This document shows, in pieces, positions 37,157 to 47,318 of a DNA stretch of 64,000 nt. This stretch comes from an uncultured Pelagibacteraceae bacterium (GTDB lineage: Bacteria; Pseudomonadota; Alphaproteobacteria; Pelagibacterales; Pelagibacteraceae), in NCBI GenBank assembly GCA_902568465.1, contig CACFQR010000003.1, positions 1-64,000 on the forward strand, in the 5' to 3' direction. How positions within the stretch are numbered: position 1 is the first letter of the stretch; each line of letters opens with the position of its first letter. The notes under the pieces were generated by a model. The model had not been told where the DNA came from, did not search any database, and saw nothing but the letters and a program-made list of their open reading frames with translations. Made by a program: the position numbers and the translations under genes.

Positions 37157-38017
37157 ATGTCAAAATTCCTAGTTGAAACCTTTTACACATGCACATTTAA
37201 AATGACGCATAAATTAAATGAATTAAGTGAAAAAAAACTTTCTGAAATTGATAGCAGAAAAGACGGAAAAGTTGAAGTAATTGAAGTCAGACTTAACAAT
37301 AGAAAAACTAAAAAAATTAATAAAGATAATTTAGAAAGTGAATCGTCTAATGATTCTTTTATTGAAAATACTCCACATATTGCTAAAGCGGTAAATGATA
37401 CGATTCAAGCCTCTAGTAATTTGCGTGACCAAAATCAATTTAATTTGGGAAACTTAAATAATAAGAAGAATATTAAATTAAATACTGATAGATCAAAAAT
37501 GCCCGATAGAAGAAAAGGGTATATTCAAAAAGTTACGATTGGAGATCATAAAATTTATTTACATACTGGTGAGTATAATGACGGTAAAGTTGGAGAAATT
37601 TTTATTGATATGAATAAAGAAGGAGAATTAGTTAAAGCCTTAATGAATAATTTTGCTATAGCTATTTCTTTAGGACTTCAATACGGAGTGCCCTTAGAAG
37701 AATTTGTAGATGCTTTTATTAAAACCAAATTTGAACCTTCTGGAGAAGTTAAAGGAAATGACAGAATATTGAGCGCCTCTTCTATATTAGATTATATCTT
37801 TAGAGAACTAGCTATTTCTTATCTAGATCGTGAAGATTTAGCGCATACACCTCTAATTAATAAAAATGTTAGTGATAAAATTGCCAGCGAAAGTGAAGAA
37901 GATACGTTTTTAAAACTAGTTAAAGATATAACAAGCAAAGGTTTTGTGAGAAGTAGCTATAAAGAAAAACTTGTAGATCTTAGTAACGTGAGAATTAATC
38001 TGAAAAGTAAAAAGTAA
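37157..38017 (+). CDS. NrdJb-like protein: free-standing C-terminal module of B12-dependent ribonucleotide reductase
   Basis: The 286-aa product has a unique N-terminus ([17 protein letters not shown]), a low-complexity middle, and a C-terminal region (about 115-240) closely matching the TSCPD-type C-terminal module of class II ribonucleotide reductase NrdJ. Examples are [52 protein letters not shown] and [22 protein letters not shown]. The large catalytic barrel is absent, so it cannot be a reductase alone. Pseudomonas splits NrdJ into NrdJa and NrdJb, which is the nearest precedent. Its role without an adjacent nrdJa is unknown. A GGAG ribosome-binding site precedes the ATG. Confidence 0.8.
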   Translation: MSKFLVETFYTCTFKMTHKLNELSEKKLSEIDSRKDGKVEVIEVRLNNRKTKKINKDNLESESSNDSFIENTPHIAKAVNDTIQASSNLRDQNQFNLGNLNNKKNIKLNTDRSKMPDRRKGYIQKVTIGDHKIYLHTGEYNDGKVGEIFIDMNKEGELVKALMNNFAIAISLGLQYGVPLEEFVDAFIKTKFEPSGEVKGNDRILSASSILDYIFRELAISYLDREDLAHTPLINKNVSDKIASESEEDTFLKLVKDITSKGFVRSSYKEKLVDLSNVRINLKSKK

Positions 38018-38019
38018 GC

Positions 38020-39813
38020 TTATTTTTTCTTATCTATAACTTTAATACTTAATTCGTTTAATTGATGGTCACTTGCTTTTGACGGCGCTCCCATTAGTAA
38101 GTCTTGTGCATTTTGATTCATTGGAAATAAGGTTACTTCTCTTATATTTAATTTATTTGCAATAAGCATGACTATTCGATCGATACCAGGTGCCATACCA
38201 CCATGCGGTGGAGCTCCATATGAGAGTGCTTTTATCATTCCTTCAAATTTAGAATTTACATCATCTTTAGAGTATCCTACCTTTAAAAAAACTTTATACA
38301 TCAAATCAGGTAGATGATTTCTTATAGCTCCTGATGAAATTTCATATCCATTACAAACTAGATCGTATTGATAAGCGACTATAGATAAAGGATCCAGTTT
38401 GTCAAAATCATTAGGATCTACTTGTGGCATTGAAAATGGGTTGTGACTAAAATCAATCTTTTTTTTCTCTTCATCAAAATGATACATTGGAAAATCAACT
38501 ATCCAGCAAAATTCAAATTTGCTTTCATCTATCAAACCTAGCTCATTTCCTAATTTCTGTCTTGCTAAGCCTGATATTTTTTCAGCTTCATTTTTTCTAT
38601 CACAAGAAAAAAAGACAGCATCATTTTCTTTTAATTTACATAATTTTAATATTTTGTTTATAGCATTTTCAGAAAAAAATTTTGCGATTGGTCCTTTTGC
38701 AATAATTTTTCCTTTTTCCTTATCAAACGTTAGATAACCTAAGCCCTTTCCACCTTCTTCTTTTGCCCAATTATTGAAATTATCAAAAAAACTTCTTGGT
38801 TTAGAGGAAGTGTTTGGTGCGGGAATTGCCCTAACAACAGCTCCTTTATCTATTAATTTTTTAAAAATATCTAATTTAACATCTTTGTCTTTAATAATTT
38901 CAGTAACGTCACAAATTTCTAATGGATTTCTTAAGTCAGGTTTGTCAGTGCCATATTTAAGCATTGCATCATTATATTTTATCCTTTTAAAAGGTGTTTT
39001 AGAAATTTTTTTATTTTTGGTAAATTCAGAAAAAATCTCAAAAAAAATAGGTTCAACTGTTTTTAAAATATCTTCTTGTTCTACAAAAGACATTTCAATA
39101 TCTAATTGATAATGCTCCCCTGGGCTCCTATCTGCTCTGCCATCTTCATCTCTGAAGCAAGGTGCTATTTGAAAATATTTATCGAAACCTGAAATCATTA
39201 CCATTTGTTTAAATTGTTGTGGAGCTTGTGGTAATGCATAAAATTTTCCAGGATGCATTCTGCTCGGAACAAGAAAATCTCTAGCTCCTTCCGGACTTGA
39301 AGCTGTTAAAATAGGTGTTTGAAATTCAATAAAATTTTTTTTAATCATTTTTTCTCTTATAGAAGAAATTATTTTAGATCTAAGAATAATATTGTCATGC
39401 ATTTCTTTTCTTCTTAAATCTAAAAATCTATATTTTAATCTTGTTTCTTCAGGATAATCTTGTTCACCAAATACTGGCATTGGTAAATCTTTTGAAACGG
39501 AAAGTATTTCAAAAGTTAAAATTTTTATTTCTATTTCGCCAGTAGGTAAATCCTTGTTAATTGTCTCTGATGATCTTTTAACTACCTCTCCAGTAACTCT
39601 AACAACAGACTCGGGTTTTATTTTTTCTACTTCTTTAAAAAAGTCACTACTATTTTCTGTAACACACTGTGTCAAACCATAATGATCTCTAATATCAAAG
39701 AAAAGAAGATTTCCATGATCTCTTTTTCTATGTATCCATCCAGAAAGTTTAACTTTTTTTCCAGCATGACTTATGGTCAGTTCTGAACAATTATGAGTTC
39801 TATATTTATGCAA
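38020..39813 (-). CDS. aspS: Aspartyl-tRNA synthetase
   Basis: This 597-aa class II synthetase has an N-terminal OB-fold anticodon-binding domain (about 1-110), the bacterial GAD insert (about 290-420), and the catalytic core with [24 protein letters not shown] (motif 2) and [17 protein letters not shown] (motif 3). Whether it is discriminating (Asp only) or also charges tRNA-Asn cannot be settled here. It ends two bases from the convergent NrdJb-like gene. Confidence 0.97.
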   Translation of the reverse strand: MHKYRTHNCSELTISHAGKKVKLSGWIHRKRDHGNLLFFDIRDHYGLTQCVTENSSDFFKEVEKIKPESVVRVTGEVVKRSSETINKDLPTGEIEIKILTFEILSVSKDLPMPVFGEQDYPEETRLKYRFLDLRRKEMHDNIILRSKIISSIREKMIKKNFIEFQTPILTASSPEGARDFLVPSRMHPGKFYALPQAPQQFKQMVMISGFDKYFQIAPCFRDEDGRADRSPGEHYQLDIEMSFVEQEDILKTVEPIFFEIFSEFTKNKKISKTPFKRIKYNDAMLKYGTDKPDLRNPLEICDVTEIIKDKDVKLDIFKKLIDKGAVVRAIPAPNTSSKPRSFFDNFNNWAKEEGGKGLGYLTFDKEKGKIIAKGPIAKFFSENAINKILKLCKLKENDAVFFSCDRKNEAEKISGLARQKLGNELGLIDESKFEFCWIVDFPMYHFDEEKKKIDFSHNPFSMPQVDPNDFDKLDPLSIVAYQYDLVCNGYEISSGAIRNHLPDLMYKVFLKVGYSKDDVNSKFEGMIKALSYGAPPHGGMAPGIDRIVMLIANKLNIREVTLFPMNQNAQDLLMGAPSKASDHQLNELSIKVIDKKK

Positions 39814-39836
39814 TTTGATTCTCTATTTTTTAAAAT

Positions 39837-40496
39837 TTATATCATTTTTAATACATCTTTAATTAATTTTAAGCCTAATGAACTGCCCTTTTTTAAAGAA
39901 TATTTGTCTAAATTTGAAATAAATTGCGATATTTTTTCATAAGATCTATCTATTCTTTTTATAATGTAGTCAATATGTTTTTTTTCAACACTCATTTGTC
40001 TGTCTGAAAAGTTTTTTGCAAGTATAACGCTGATTAAATCATCATTGGGAAGTTTAATACCAACATTTATACAACTATTAATTCTAGATTTTAAATCTGG
40101 CAGTTTAAATTTATATTGAGTAATAGGTTTTGTTGAAGTAATTAAAATATATTTATTATCTTGCAACGCAAGATTCCAAAGGGAAAAGAGCAAGTCTTCT
40201 TTAATATTTTCCATAAAATTTTCAATTATTAAAATTTCTTTCGTTTTAAAAGAATATAAAATTTTTTCATTTAATTCAGCTGTTTCTATTTTTAAATTTG
40301 ATGTTTTGTTTTGTAAAAGTGCTGCCAAATGAGTTTTTCCTGATCCACTTGGTCCATATAGGTTTACAGTTTTTTTAATCCACCTTGGCCAATTATTGAT
40401 AAGGTCATATGCTTCTTTATTGCTTGTAGAAACATAAAAGTCTTCATTTAGATATACTTTGTTGGAAGGAAAATTTAATATTAGTTGGTCAACCAT
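39837..40496 (-). CDS. hda: DnaA regulatory inactivator (Hda-type AAA+ protein)
   Basis: I prefer the ATG at 40496 over the track's 40526, because the product then begins MVDQLILNF, and QLILNF is the sliding-clamp-binding motif expected at the Hda N-terminus. The 219-aa protein has a DnaA-like AAA+ domain with Walker A GPSGSGKT at about 48-55 and the sensor stretch LITSTKPI, and lacks the DnaA DNA-binding domain IV. With the clamp it stimulates ATP hydrolysis by DnaA to prevent re-initiation. It overlaps the DUF2066 gene by eight bases, a conserved alphaproteobacterial pairing. Confidence 0.9.
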   Translation of the reverse strand: MVDQLILNFPSNKVYLNEDFYVSTSNKEAYDLINNWPRWIKKTVNLYGPSGSGKTHLAALLQNKTSNLKIETAELNEKILYSFKTKEILIIENFMENIKEDLLFSLWNLALQDNKYILITSTKPITQYKFKLPDLKSRINSCINVGIKLPNDDLISVILAKNFSDRQMSVEKKHIDYIIKRIDRSYEKISQFISNLDKYSLKKGSSLGLKLIKDVLKMI

Positions 40497-41565
40497 TTGC
40501 GTATAATCTCCAATTCCTTCCGTCATTCTCTAGTCTATATCCAAGAATAAACAACTCTTTTTTTAACCTTTTAGGATCTCCATAGTATTTTATTTTAAAA
40601 TAAGAATTAGTGATATCTAATTCCTGAAGAGAAAAGCTATCTATAATACTAACCTTGTTTAAAGCTCTCTTTAAATGATCTAAATTATTTATATTTTTAT
40701 GTTCAAACTTAATTATTAAATTTAAAGGTAAAGAAAAATTAATAATATTTTCTAATTTCCAAAGATCAGTAATTTGAACTTTTAAATCTTTTAATATTGG
40801 TTCAAGATTTGATTCTTTGTTAATATTTTCTATATTATAAGAAAAGTTTTTTGCCATTTTATTGTTATTAAAATTTGTATTTAAATATATATTTAATTTA
40901 CCTTTTTGATAATCCATCAATGTAAAGACGTAATTTTTAATGTCATACTTGTTAACTAAATCATCTACATTAAGGTTTTCAATGTTATCCTTCATTTCCT
41001 TAATTTTTAAAATATCTTCTAAATCTTCTAATGGAAGTATATAATTAATTAGTTCATTCTTAATTTTAATTTCAGACCATTGATTATAAAAATAATTTTC
41101 ACTAAAATTTTGCATATTGCCATTAACAAAAAAGATAGGGTAAAAAACAGCAGATATATTTTTTGGTTGTGAAAAAGAAATATTTTTTTCCCTCAAAAAT
41201 TTCTTTGTTCTATTATTATTATAAAATACTTTAAAACTCCCGTTATAAACGTTATTTCGATAACTTTCTTCGTTAATCTGAAAGCTTTCGATTAGAGTTT
41301 TTATTTTATTAAGCTTAATACTTTTGATTTTATTTAAATCTCTTGATAACAAAATTCTTGATTTAAGTATTTCAAATGAGTCGATGAATGCTTTATTTAT
41401 ATATTTATCTCTAGAAAAATTTAAATCTACAGCTCCTTGTACTTTGATGTTATCAACAACAAAAACATTTTCTTCTGAATATGTTTTTGAATATGTAGCA
41501 AATAAAAGTATAGTTACTGTTAAAATAATAAAAATATATTCTTTTGCTTTAGTTAATAAAATCAT
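40489..41565 (-). CDS. Secreted DUF2066-domain protein
   Basis: This 358-aa protein has an N-terminal signal sequence (hydrophobic residues about 10-25, then YSKTYSEENVFVVDNIKVQG). The early YINKAFIDSFEILKSRILL region is typical of DUF2066. The rest is a divergent, Asn- and Lys-rich sequence predicted to be periplasmic. Function is unknown. In Alphaproteobacteria this family commonly lies between purM and hda, exactly as here. Its start codon shares the palindrome TCATGA with the purM start on the other strand. Confidence 0.82.
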   Translation of the reverse strand: MILLTKAKEYIFIILTVTILLFATYSKTYSEENVFVVDNIKVQGAVDLNFSRDKYINKAFIDSFEILKSRILLSRDLNKIKSIKLNKIKTLIESFQINEESYRNNVYNGSFKVFYNNNRTKKFLREKNISFSQPKNISAVFYPIFFVNGNMQNFSENYFYNQWSEIKIKNELINYILPLEDLEDILKIKEMKDNIENLNVDDLVNKYDIKNYVFTLMDYQKGKLNIYLNTNFNNNKMAKNFSYNIENINKESNLEPILKDLKVQITDLWKLENIINFSLPLNLIIKFEHKNINNLDHLKRALNKVSIIDSFSLQELDITNSYFKIKYYGDPKRLKKELFILGYRLENDGRNWRLYANG

Positions 41566-41567
41566 GA
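41562..41567. other. Shared start-codon palindrome of purM and the DUF2066 gene
   Basis: TCATGA reads as an ATG on each strand: purM starts at 41564 and the DUF2066 gene at 41565. Consequently, each gene's promoter and ribosome-binding site must lie inside the other's coding region. Confidence 0.75.
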
Positions 41568-42601
41568 AAAAAACCTATAATACTTATAAAAAAAGCGGTG
41601 TTAATATGGCAACTGCTAATAAATTAGTAAATTACATATCGAAAATATCAAGAAAAACTTACAAAAGAAACACTGAGATGAAATCAGCTAAAAATATTGG
41701 CAGTTTTGGCTCTATGTTTGATTTGAATACTTTAAAAATGAAAGAACCAATAATTGTATCTTCTACAGACGGAGTTGGAACCAAAATAGAAATAGCTAAT
41801 GAAATAAAAAAATTTGATACGATTGGGATTGATTTAGTAGCAATGTGTGTAAATGATTTGATTGTACAGGGCGCTAAACCTATTTTTTTCTTAGATTATA
41901 TAGCTGTAAATAAAATTAAAATAAATAAAGTTAAAAAAATTTTAGATGGTATTGTTAAAGGATGCAAACTAGCAGGTTGCGCTCTGATTGGTGGAGAGAC
42001 TGCAGAAATGCCAGGAACTTATGAAAAAAATAAATTTGATTTAGCGGGATTTGCGGTTGGGGTCGTTGAAAAGAAAAAACTATTAATAAAAAATAAAATA
42101 AAAAAAAATGATATCATTTTAGCGATTCCTTCATCCGGTTTGCACTCAAATGGTTTTTCGCTTGTGAGGCATATTTTAAAAAAAAAGAAAACAAATAAAC
42201 TTTTAAAAAAAATTAAAGATGAATTAATTAAACCTACAAAAATTTATGTTAAAGAAGTTAATAAACTTTCTGATAGAAATTTAATCAACGGTTGCGCTAA
42301 TATAACAGGCGGAGGTTTATTAGAAAATTTAGGAAGAATTATTCCAAAAAATTTTTGTTTAAATATTAATTTATCTAAAATCAGAATTAAATCGATTTTT
42401 AAATGGTTAAAAAGAAATAATATAAGTGAATCGGAAATGATTAGAACATTTAATTGTGGGATTGGATTTTGTTTATTGACAAATAAGAAAAATATAAAAT
42501 ATATAAAAAAATTCTTTTCAAAAAAATATCAGCCATATGAAATCGGTTATGTTTCGAAAGATATACCTAATTTTAAATTATCAGGAAAACTTAAATGGTA
42601 A
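41564..42601 (+). CDS. purM: Phosphoribosylformylglycinamidine cyclo-ligase (AIR synthetase)
   Basis: The track frame opens at 41324, but the extra 80 residues only mirror the DUF2066 gene. The ATG at 41564 gives 345 aa and the normal beginning TYKKSGVNMATANKLV. The enzyme closes the imidazole ring in purine synthesis (step 5). Motifs include VSSTDGVGTKIEIA, DLVAMCVNDLIVQGA, LIGGETAEMPGTY and SSGLHSNGFSLVR. It overlaps purN by seven bases, forming a purMN operon. Confidence 0.96.
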   Translation: MKKTYNTYKKSGVNMATANKLVNYISKISRKTYKRNTEMKSAKNIGSFGSMFDLNTLKMKEPIIVSSTDGVGTKIEIANEIKKFDTIGIDLVAMCVNDLIVQGAKPIFFLDYIAVNKIKINKVKKILDGIVKGCKLAGCALIGGETAEMPGTYEKNKFDLAGFAVGVVEKKKLLIKNKIKKNDIILAIPSSGLHSNGFSLVRHILKKKKTNKLLKKIKDELIKPTKIYVKEVNKLSDRNLINGCANITGGGLLENLGRIIPKNFCLNINLSKIRIKSIFKWLKRNNISESEMIRTFNCGIGFCLLTNKKNIKYIKKFFSKKYQPYEIGYVSKDIPNFKLSGKLKW

Positions 42602-43158
42602 ATAAAATTAAAACTTGTGTATTTATATCTGGAAGAGGTTCTAATTTTTTATCTATACTAAAATATAGCCGTGACTATAATTTTCCAATAAAAATTGAAT
42701 TGGTAATTTCTAATAATATTAAAGCTAAAGGTCTCATATATGCTAATAAATACGGTATACCTTTTAAGTTTTTTTCTTCATCTAATCAAAAAAATTTTGA
42801 AAGAAACTGTTTAAAAGAAATAAAAAAGAGAAAAATTAAATTTATTTGTTTAGCTGGATTTATGAAAATTCTTTCTAACAATTTTATTAATAGTTTTAGA
42901 AATAGAATAATAAATATACACCCTTCACTATTGCCAAAGTTTAAAGGTTTAAATACACATAAAAGAGTTCTCAATACTAAAGATAAATATTCTGGTTGCA
43001 CGGTCCATTTTGTAAATTCTAAGTTAGATTCTGGTAAAATTATTTTACAAAAAAAAGTTTCTATTGATAAAAATGAAACAAAAAAATCATTGCAGGAAAA
43101 AATTCTTAAACAGGAGCATAAACTTTATCCTCAATCAATAATATCAATATTTAAATAA
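42595..43158 (+). CDS. purN: Phosphoribosylglycinamide formyltransferase
   Basis: This 187-aa enzyme transfers a formyl group from 10-formyl-tetrahydrofolate in purine synthesis step 3. It has the phosphate loop ISGRGSNFLSIL, CLAGFMKILS, and the catalytic NIHPSLLPKFKG followed by GCTVHFV. The ATG lies seven bases before the end of purM. Its stop codon directly abuts the convergent ndk stop, with no base between. Confidence 0.96.
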   Translation: MVNKIKTCVFISGRGSNFLSILKYSRDYNFPIKIELVISNNIKAKGLIYANKYGIPFKFFSSSNQKNFERNCLKEIKKRKIKFICLAGFMKILSNNFINSFRNRIINIHPSLLPKFKGLNTHKRVLNTKDKYSGCTVHFVNSKLDSGKIILQKKVSIDKNETKKSLQEKILKQEHKLYPQSIISIFK

Positions 43159-43566
43159 TTATTTAAAAAAAAAATCTATTTCTATTTTAGCATTTTCAAC
43201 GCTATCTGAACCATGAACAGAATTTTTATCTATTGAAATGCCATACATTTTTCTTAAAGTTCCCTCTTCTGCCTTTTTGGGGTCAGTAGCTCCCATTAAT
43301 TCACGATTTTTCAATACTGCATTATCTCCAGCCAAAACCATTACAACTATCGGACCTGATGATAAATATTCACACAGATCATTAAAAAAAGGTTTGGTCT
43401 GGTGTACTTTATAGAATTCTGAAGCTTCATCTTTGGTAATTTTTACTTTTTTACTTTTAAGTATTTTTAAATTATTTTTTAGAAAAAAATTTTTTATTTT
43501 TTCTTCTAAATTTCTTTCAATAGCATCAGGCTTAATAATCGAAAGTGTTTCCTCTATACTACTCAT
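43159..43566 (-). CDS. ndk: Nucleoside diphosphate kinase
   Basis: I moved the start to the ATG at 43566, giving MSSIEETLSIIKPDA as in other Ndk proteins (135 aa); the track's 43581 adds five unsupported residues. The enzyme balances NTP and dNTP pools through a phosphohistidine intermediate, with the catalytic His in NSVHGSDS. ATDPKKAEEGTLR and NRELMG are also conserved. It overlaps the pepA end by eight bases. Confidence 0.96.
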   Translation of the reverse strand: MSSIEETLSIIKPDAIERNLEEKIKNFFLKNNLKILKSKKVKITKDEASEFYKVHQTKPFFNDLCEYLSSGPIVVMVLAGDNAVLKNRELMGATDPKKAEEGTLRKMYGISIDKNSVHGSDSVENAKIEIDFFFK

Positions 43567-45040
43567 AATTTTCTTCAACAAATTTATTTAATAGTCTTAC
43601 TCCATACCCCGTTGCTCCTCCTGGATTTAAAGCTCCTCCATATTTTGAAAAAGCCATTCCAGCTATATCAAGATGAGCCCAAGGTGTTTTGTTTATAATA
43701 AATCTTTGTAAAAATTGTGCTGCTGTAGTTGATCCTGCGCCTCCAACATAATTTATATTTTGCATATCCGCATTTTTAGAGTCCATAAGTTTGTCATAGT
43801 TTTTATGTAGTGGTAATCTCCATACTTTTTCATCAACCTTTTCTCCAGCATCAAAAATCTGTTTTGATAGTTTATCATCGTTCGAAAAAAGTCCTGCATA
43901 TTCTGATCCTAAAGAAACAATTATTGCTCCTGTTAATGTCGCTAAATCTACAATAAGATTAGGTTTGAATTTTTTCTCTGTAAAAGTTATAGCATCAGCT
44001 AATACTAATCTTCCTTCTGCATCAGTATTTAACACTTCTATAGTCTTACCACTATAAGATTTCACTATATCACCAGGTCTTTGCGCATTGCCGCCTGGCA
44101 TATTTTCAACAAGTCCAACTACTCCAATTGCGTTTATTTTTGCTTTCCTTAGAGCAAAATTTTTCATTAGACCTGCCACTACGGCAGATCCTGCCATATC
44201 ATATGTCATATCTTCCATGAATTTAGCAGGCTTTAAAGAAATTCCACCTGTGTCAAAGCAAACACCTTTTCCAACAAATGCTAAAGGTTTAGATTTTGTT
44301 TTTTTTCCTTGCCATTCAATAGTTACCAAATAAGATCCTCTTATACTTCCTTGTCCTACACCTAGTAAAGCATTACATCCTAATTTTTTTAATTTTTTTT
44401 CATCATATACTACTACTTTAAGGCCAATTTTTTTTAATTTAATTAGTCTCTTAACATATTCGTCAGGATGTAAAATGTTCCCAGGCTCAGATACTAAATC
44501 TCTTGTGAAAAAAACACCTTGTTTTATTGCATCTAAGTGAGTGTATTTTTTTTCTATTTTGTTTTTAAGAGATGAAACAATATTAAAATCAATTTTGTTA
44601 TCTACTTTTTCTTTTTCTTTTTTTAAAGTTTTGTATTTTCCAAATACATAGCTTTTCAAATTAAAACCTAATAAAAATTCTGAAAAAAAATTAACTACTT
44701 TTTCTTTTTCAAAATTTAAAGTATCTGCACAAAGATCAATTTTTTTAATATGTCTAAATTTTTTTAAATATGAATAAAAAGCTCCACCAGTTTCTTGAGG
44801 ATAGTAATTTTCGTATTTACTTTTTACTTTGATAACAAAACATTTTTGGTGGTCTGAAATATCAAAAGAACTTATTTCTTCTTCTCTTTTTTTAGTTTTT
44901 AGTACATTCAAATTAGATCTGATTCTTTGTTCAACACTGTTTTTCAAAGTGTCTGACTTGTTGCTGTATTCAAATTTATCGCTTACAAATACAGCAAATG
45001 CCTCACTATCTGCGTTTAAACTAGTCGTAAATCTCAACAT
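43559..45040 (-). CDS. pepA: Leucyl aminopeptidase (M17 family)
   Basis: This 493-aa cytoplasmic metallopeptidase has a less conserved N-terminal domain (about 1-170) and the M17 catalytic domain with VGKGVCFDTGGISLKPA (metal-binding Asp and Lys) and NTDAEGRLVLADA. It removes N-terminal residues from peptides produced by Lon and ClpXP. In some bacteria PepA also binds DNA, but nothing here shows that. It is divergent from lptF, a widely conserved pairing. Confidence 0.95.
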   Translation of the reverse strand: MLRFTTSLNADSEAFAVFVSDKFEYSNKSDTLKNSVEQRIRSNLNVLKTKKREEEISSFDISDHQKCFVIKVKSKYENYYPQETGGAFYSYLKKFRHIKKIDLCADTLNFEKEKVVNFFSEFLLGFNLKSYVFGKYKTLKKEKEKVDNKIDFNIVSSLKNKIEKKYTHLDAIKQGVFFTRDLVSEPGNILHPDEYVKRLIKLKKIGLKVVVYDEKKLKKLGCNALLGVGQGSIRGSYLVTIEWQGKKTKSKPLAFVGKGVCFDTGGISLKPAKFMEDMTYDMAGSAVVAGLMKNFALRKAKINAIGVVGLVENMPGGNAQRPGDIVKSYSGKTIEVLNTDAEGRLVLADAITFTEKKFKPNLIVDLATLTGAIIVSLGSEYAGLFSNDDKLSKQIFDAGEKVDEKVWRLPLHKNYDKLMDSKNADMQNINYVGGAGSTTAAQFLQRFIINKTPWAHLDIAGMAFSKYGGALNPGGATGYGVRLLNKFVEENYE

Positions 45041-45112
45041 TTTAATCCTTTAACGTAAAAATTGAATTCTAATCGAAGTTGTTTTATTAACTATATATTA
45101 CAAATAATGATA

Positions 45113-46222
45113 ATGAAAAAGAGAATTTACACATATTTTTTTAATGAATTTATCCACTATTTTGTGATTGTGCTTTTTGCCTTAGTTGCTGTTATTTGGA
45201 CGATTCAGGCTGTAAATTTTCTAGATCTAGTAACCGATGATGGTCATGCCTTTAGAACATACATTTGGTACTCTATACTAACTATACCTAAAATATTTAC
45301 TAAACTAATACCTTTTGCTTTTTTATCATCCTTAATTTTAACAATTTTAAAATTAGAAAAAGATAATGAATTAATAATTTTATGGACTTCGGGTTTAAAC
45401 AAAATTCACATAGTTAACCTTATATTTAGAATTTCCTTAATAATAATGTTTTTGCAGTTAGTTTTATCTTTATTTGTAAATCCTTACACTTTGAATATTT
45501 CGAGAAACGTAATCAAAAATTCAGAATTACAATTTATTCCGTCTTTGCTTAAAGTAAAACAGTTTAATGATACAGTTGAAGGTTTAACAGTATTTGTTGA
45601 AGAAAAAGATATTGATGGCACTTATAAAAATATTTTTATAAGAGATGATGGTAAAATCTTAACACAAGTATCGACTGGTTCTTCAACAATTTTTGCAAAG
45701 TCAGGTTATATATTGTCTAATGAAAAAAAACTTATTTTATTTGATGGCAATATTCAAAAAACAGAAAAAAATAATGAAGTTAGTGTTGTGGCATTTAAAA
45801 AAACAACTTTAAATCTTTCTGGTCTCACAACTAAAAGTATTTCTGAAATAAAAATACAAGAGACTTCTACGATAAATATTATAAATTGTTTATTAAAAAA
45901 TGACAATTGCTCTCACAGAGATGAAGATAAAAATTTCAAAATTGAAATAAATAAAAGGTTAGGGATTCCTACTTTCATACCTTTAATTGGTATGATAATT
46001 TGTTTTCTACTTTCAGGCAGAAAAGAGAAAAAATTTTCTGATTTTCAAAAATATATATACTTTTCTATAGGCTTTATAATACTTATATTTTCTGAAATAG
46101 CTGTAAGATATTCTGGTACATCATTTAATAATACCTTGGTATATTATTTTATACCTTTTGTATTGCCTCCTTTAGTTTACCTTTTTTTAATAAAAACATT
46201 TAAATATGAAAATTTGAATTAA
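45113..46222 (+). CDS. lptF: LPS export permease LptF
   Basis: The track begins at a TTG (45062), but the usual family start MKKRIYTYFFNEF corresponds to the ATG at 45113 (ATG at 45107 is also possible). The protein of about 369 aa has three N-terminal and three C-terminal membrane segments around a periplasmic beta-jellyroll domain. With LptG and ATPase LptB it extracts LPS from the inner membrane. lptG follows four bases after its stop. Confidence 0.94.
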   Translation: MKKRIYTYFFNEFIHYFVIVLFALVAVIWTIQAVNFLDLVTDDGHAFRTYIWYSILTIPKIFTKLIPFAFLSSLILTILKLEKDNELIILWTSGLNKIHIVNLIFRISLIIMFLQLVLSLFVNPYTLNISRNVIKNSELQFIPSLLKVKQFNDTVEGLTVFVEEKDIDGTYKNIFIRDDGKILTQVSTGSSTIFAKSGYILSNEKKLILFDGNIQKTEKNNEVSVVAFKKTTLNLSGLTTKSISEIKIQETSTINIINCLLKNDNCSHRDEDKNFKIEINKRLGIPTFIPLIGMIICFLLSGRKEKKFSDFQKYIYFSIGFIILIFSEIAVRYSGTSFNNTLVYYFIPFVLPPLVYLFLIKTFKYENLN

Positions 46223-46226
46223 TGAT

Positions 46227-47318
46227 ATGATTAGATCTTTTGTAATAAATAAATACCTTGCTTTAGAATTTTTTAAAGTTGTTATTAATATTAGCTTTTC
46301 CTTTTTCTGTTTAGCTTTCATATTGAATCTTTTCGAAGAAATTAATTTTTTTAAAGATTATGACATTGGTATAAATATTCCTATTTTTCTTTCATTATTA
46401 TTTGTACCCAGCTTATTTTATAATATGTTTCCTTTTGTTATTTTATTTTCTGGTATTTGGTTTTTCCTTAAAATTAAAAAAACAGATGAAATAATTGCCA
46501 TGAAAGTTTCGGGACTATCTAATTTTTCTGTAATAGTTGTACCAAGCGTAGTATCGATAATTTTAGGCATATTTTTTGTAACAACAGTTAATCCAATTAC
46601 TTCAGTTTTGGTAAAAAAATATGAAGGTATAAAAGGTGTTTATGAAAAAGATCAGGAATATTTAGCTGCGGTTACTGTAAATGGTATATGGATTAAAGAA
46701 AAAGATTTGACAAAAAATAATATTATCCGATCTTCGAATTTAAAAAATGACAAACTTCTAGATGTTACTATTTATGAATTTGATAAAAATAATGATTTTG
46801 TTAGACGAATTGAAGCAGACTCTGCAGATATCAAAACACTAAATTGGAAATTAAATAAAGTTAGTATAATTGATAATGAAGGTGCGGTTTTATCTGAGAA
46901 TATTGAAAACCTTTCATATATTAGTATGTACGATATTAAAAAAATTCGAAGTTTATATAGTAACCTTGATACAATTTCATTTTGGAGTCTGCAGACTGAA
47001 ATTGAACTGTTAGAAAAAAGAGGCTATTCACCAAGAGAAGTAGAGGCAAAATTTCAAAGATCTTTGGCTTTTCCATTCTTTCTTTTAAGTATGCTATTAC
47101 TAAGTGGTGTTTTTACTTTAGGTATGAATTTTAAGGACAACAACTTGACCTACATATTTATTGCTATAATTACGACCGTAATTATATTTTATTTCAATGA
47201 TTTTTCGGCAGCTTTAGGCAAAACTGAAAAATTGCCTGTGGAAGTTTCTGTTTGGATGCCTATTGTTATTATTTTTATTTTTGGCTCAGTGGGGTTAATA
47301 CATGCAAATCAAAAATAA
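46227..47318 (+). CDS. lptG: LPS export permease LptG
   Basis: This 363-aa inner-membrane protein is the partner of LptF, with the same topology: N-terminal segments about 15-35, 50-75 and 95-120, a periplasmic domain, and C-terminal segments about 275-355. The cytoplasmic coupling stretch includes KKTDEIIAMKVSGLS, a family hallmark, and SPREVEAKFQRSLAFPFF. It overlaps lptD by 17 bases. Confidence 0.95.
   Translation: MIRSFVINKYLALEFFKVVINISFSFFCLAFILNLFEEINFFKDYDIGINIPIFLSLLFVPSLFYNMFPFVILFSGIWFFLKIKKTDEIIAMKVSGLSNFSVIVVPSVVSIILGIFFVTTVNPITSVLVKKYEGIKGVYEKDQEYLAAVTVNGIWIKEKDLTKNNIIRSSNLKNDKLLDVTIYEFDKNNDFVRRIEADSADIKTLNWKLNKVSIIDNEGAVLSENIENLSYISMYDIKKIRSLYSNLDTISFWSLQTEIELLEKRGYSPREVEAKFQRSLAFPFFLLSMLLLSGVFTLGMNFKDNNLTYIFIAIITTVIIFYFNDFSAALGKTEKLPVEVSVWMPIVIIFIFGSVGLIHANQK

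Noticed and set aside
37157-38017. Complete ribonucleotide reductase
   Set aside because: The catalytic barrel and its radical-site cysteines are absent; only the C-terminal module is present.
41324-41563. Extra 80 residues at the start of the purM reading frame in the track
   Set aside because: They are the antisense of the DUF2066 gene; the PurM family begins at the ATG at 41564.
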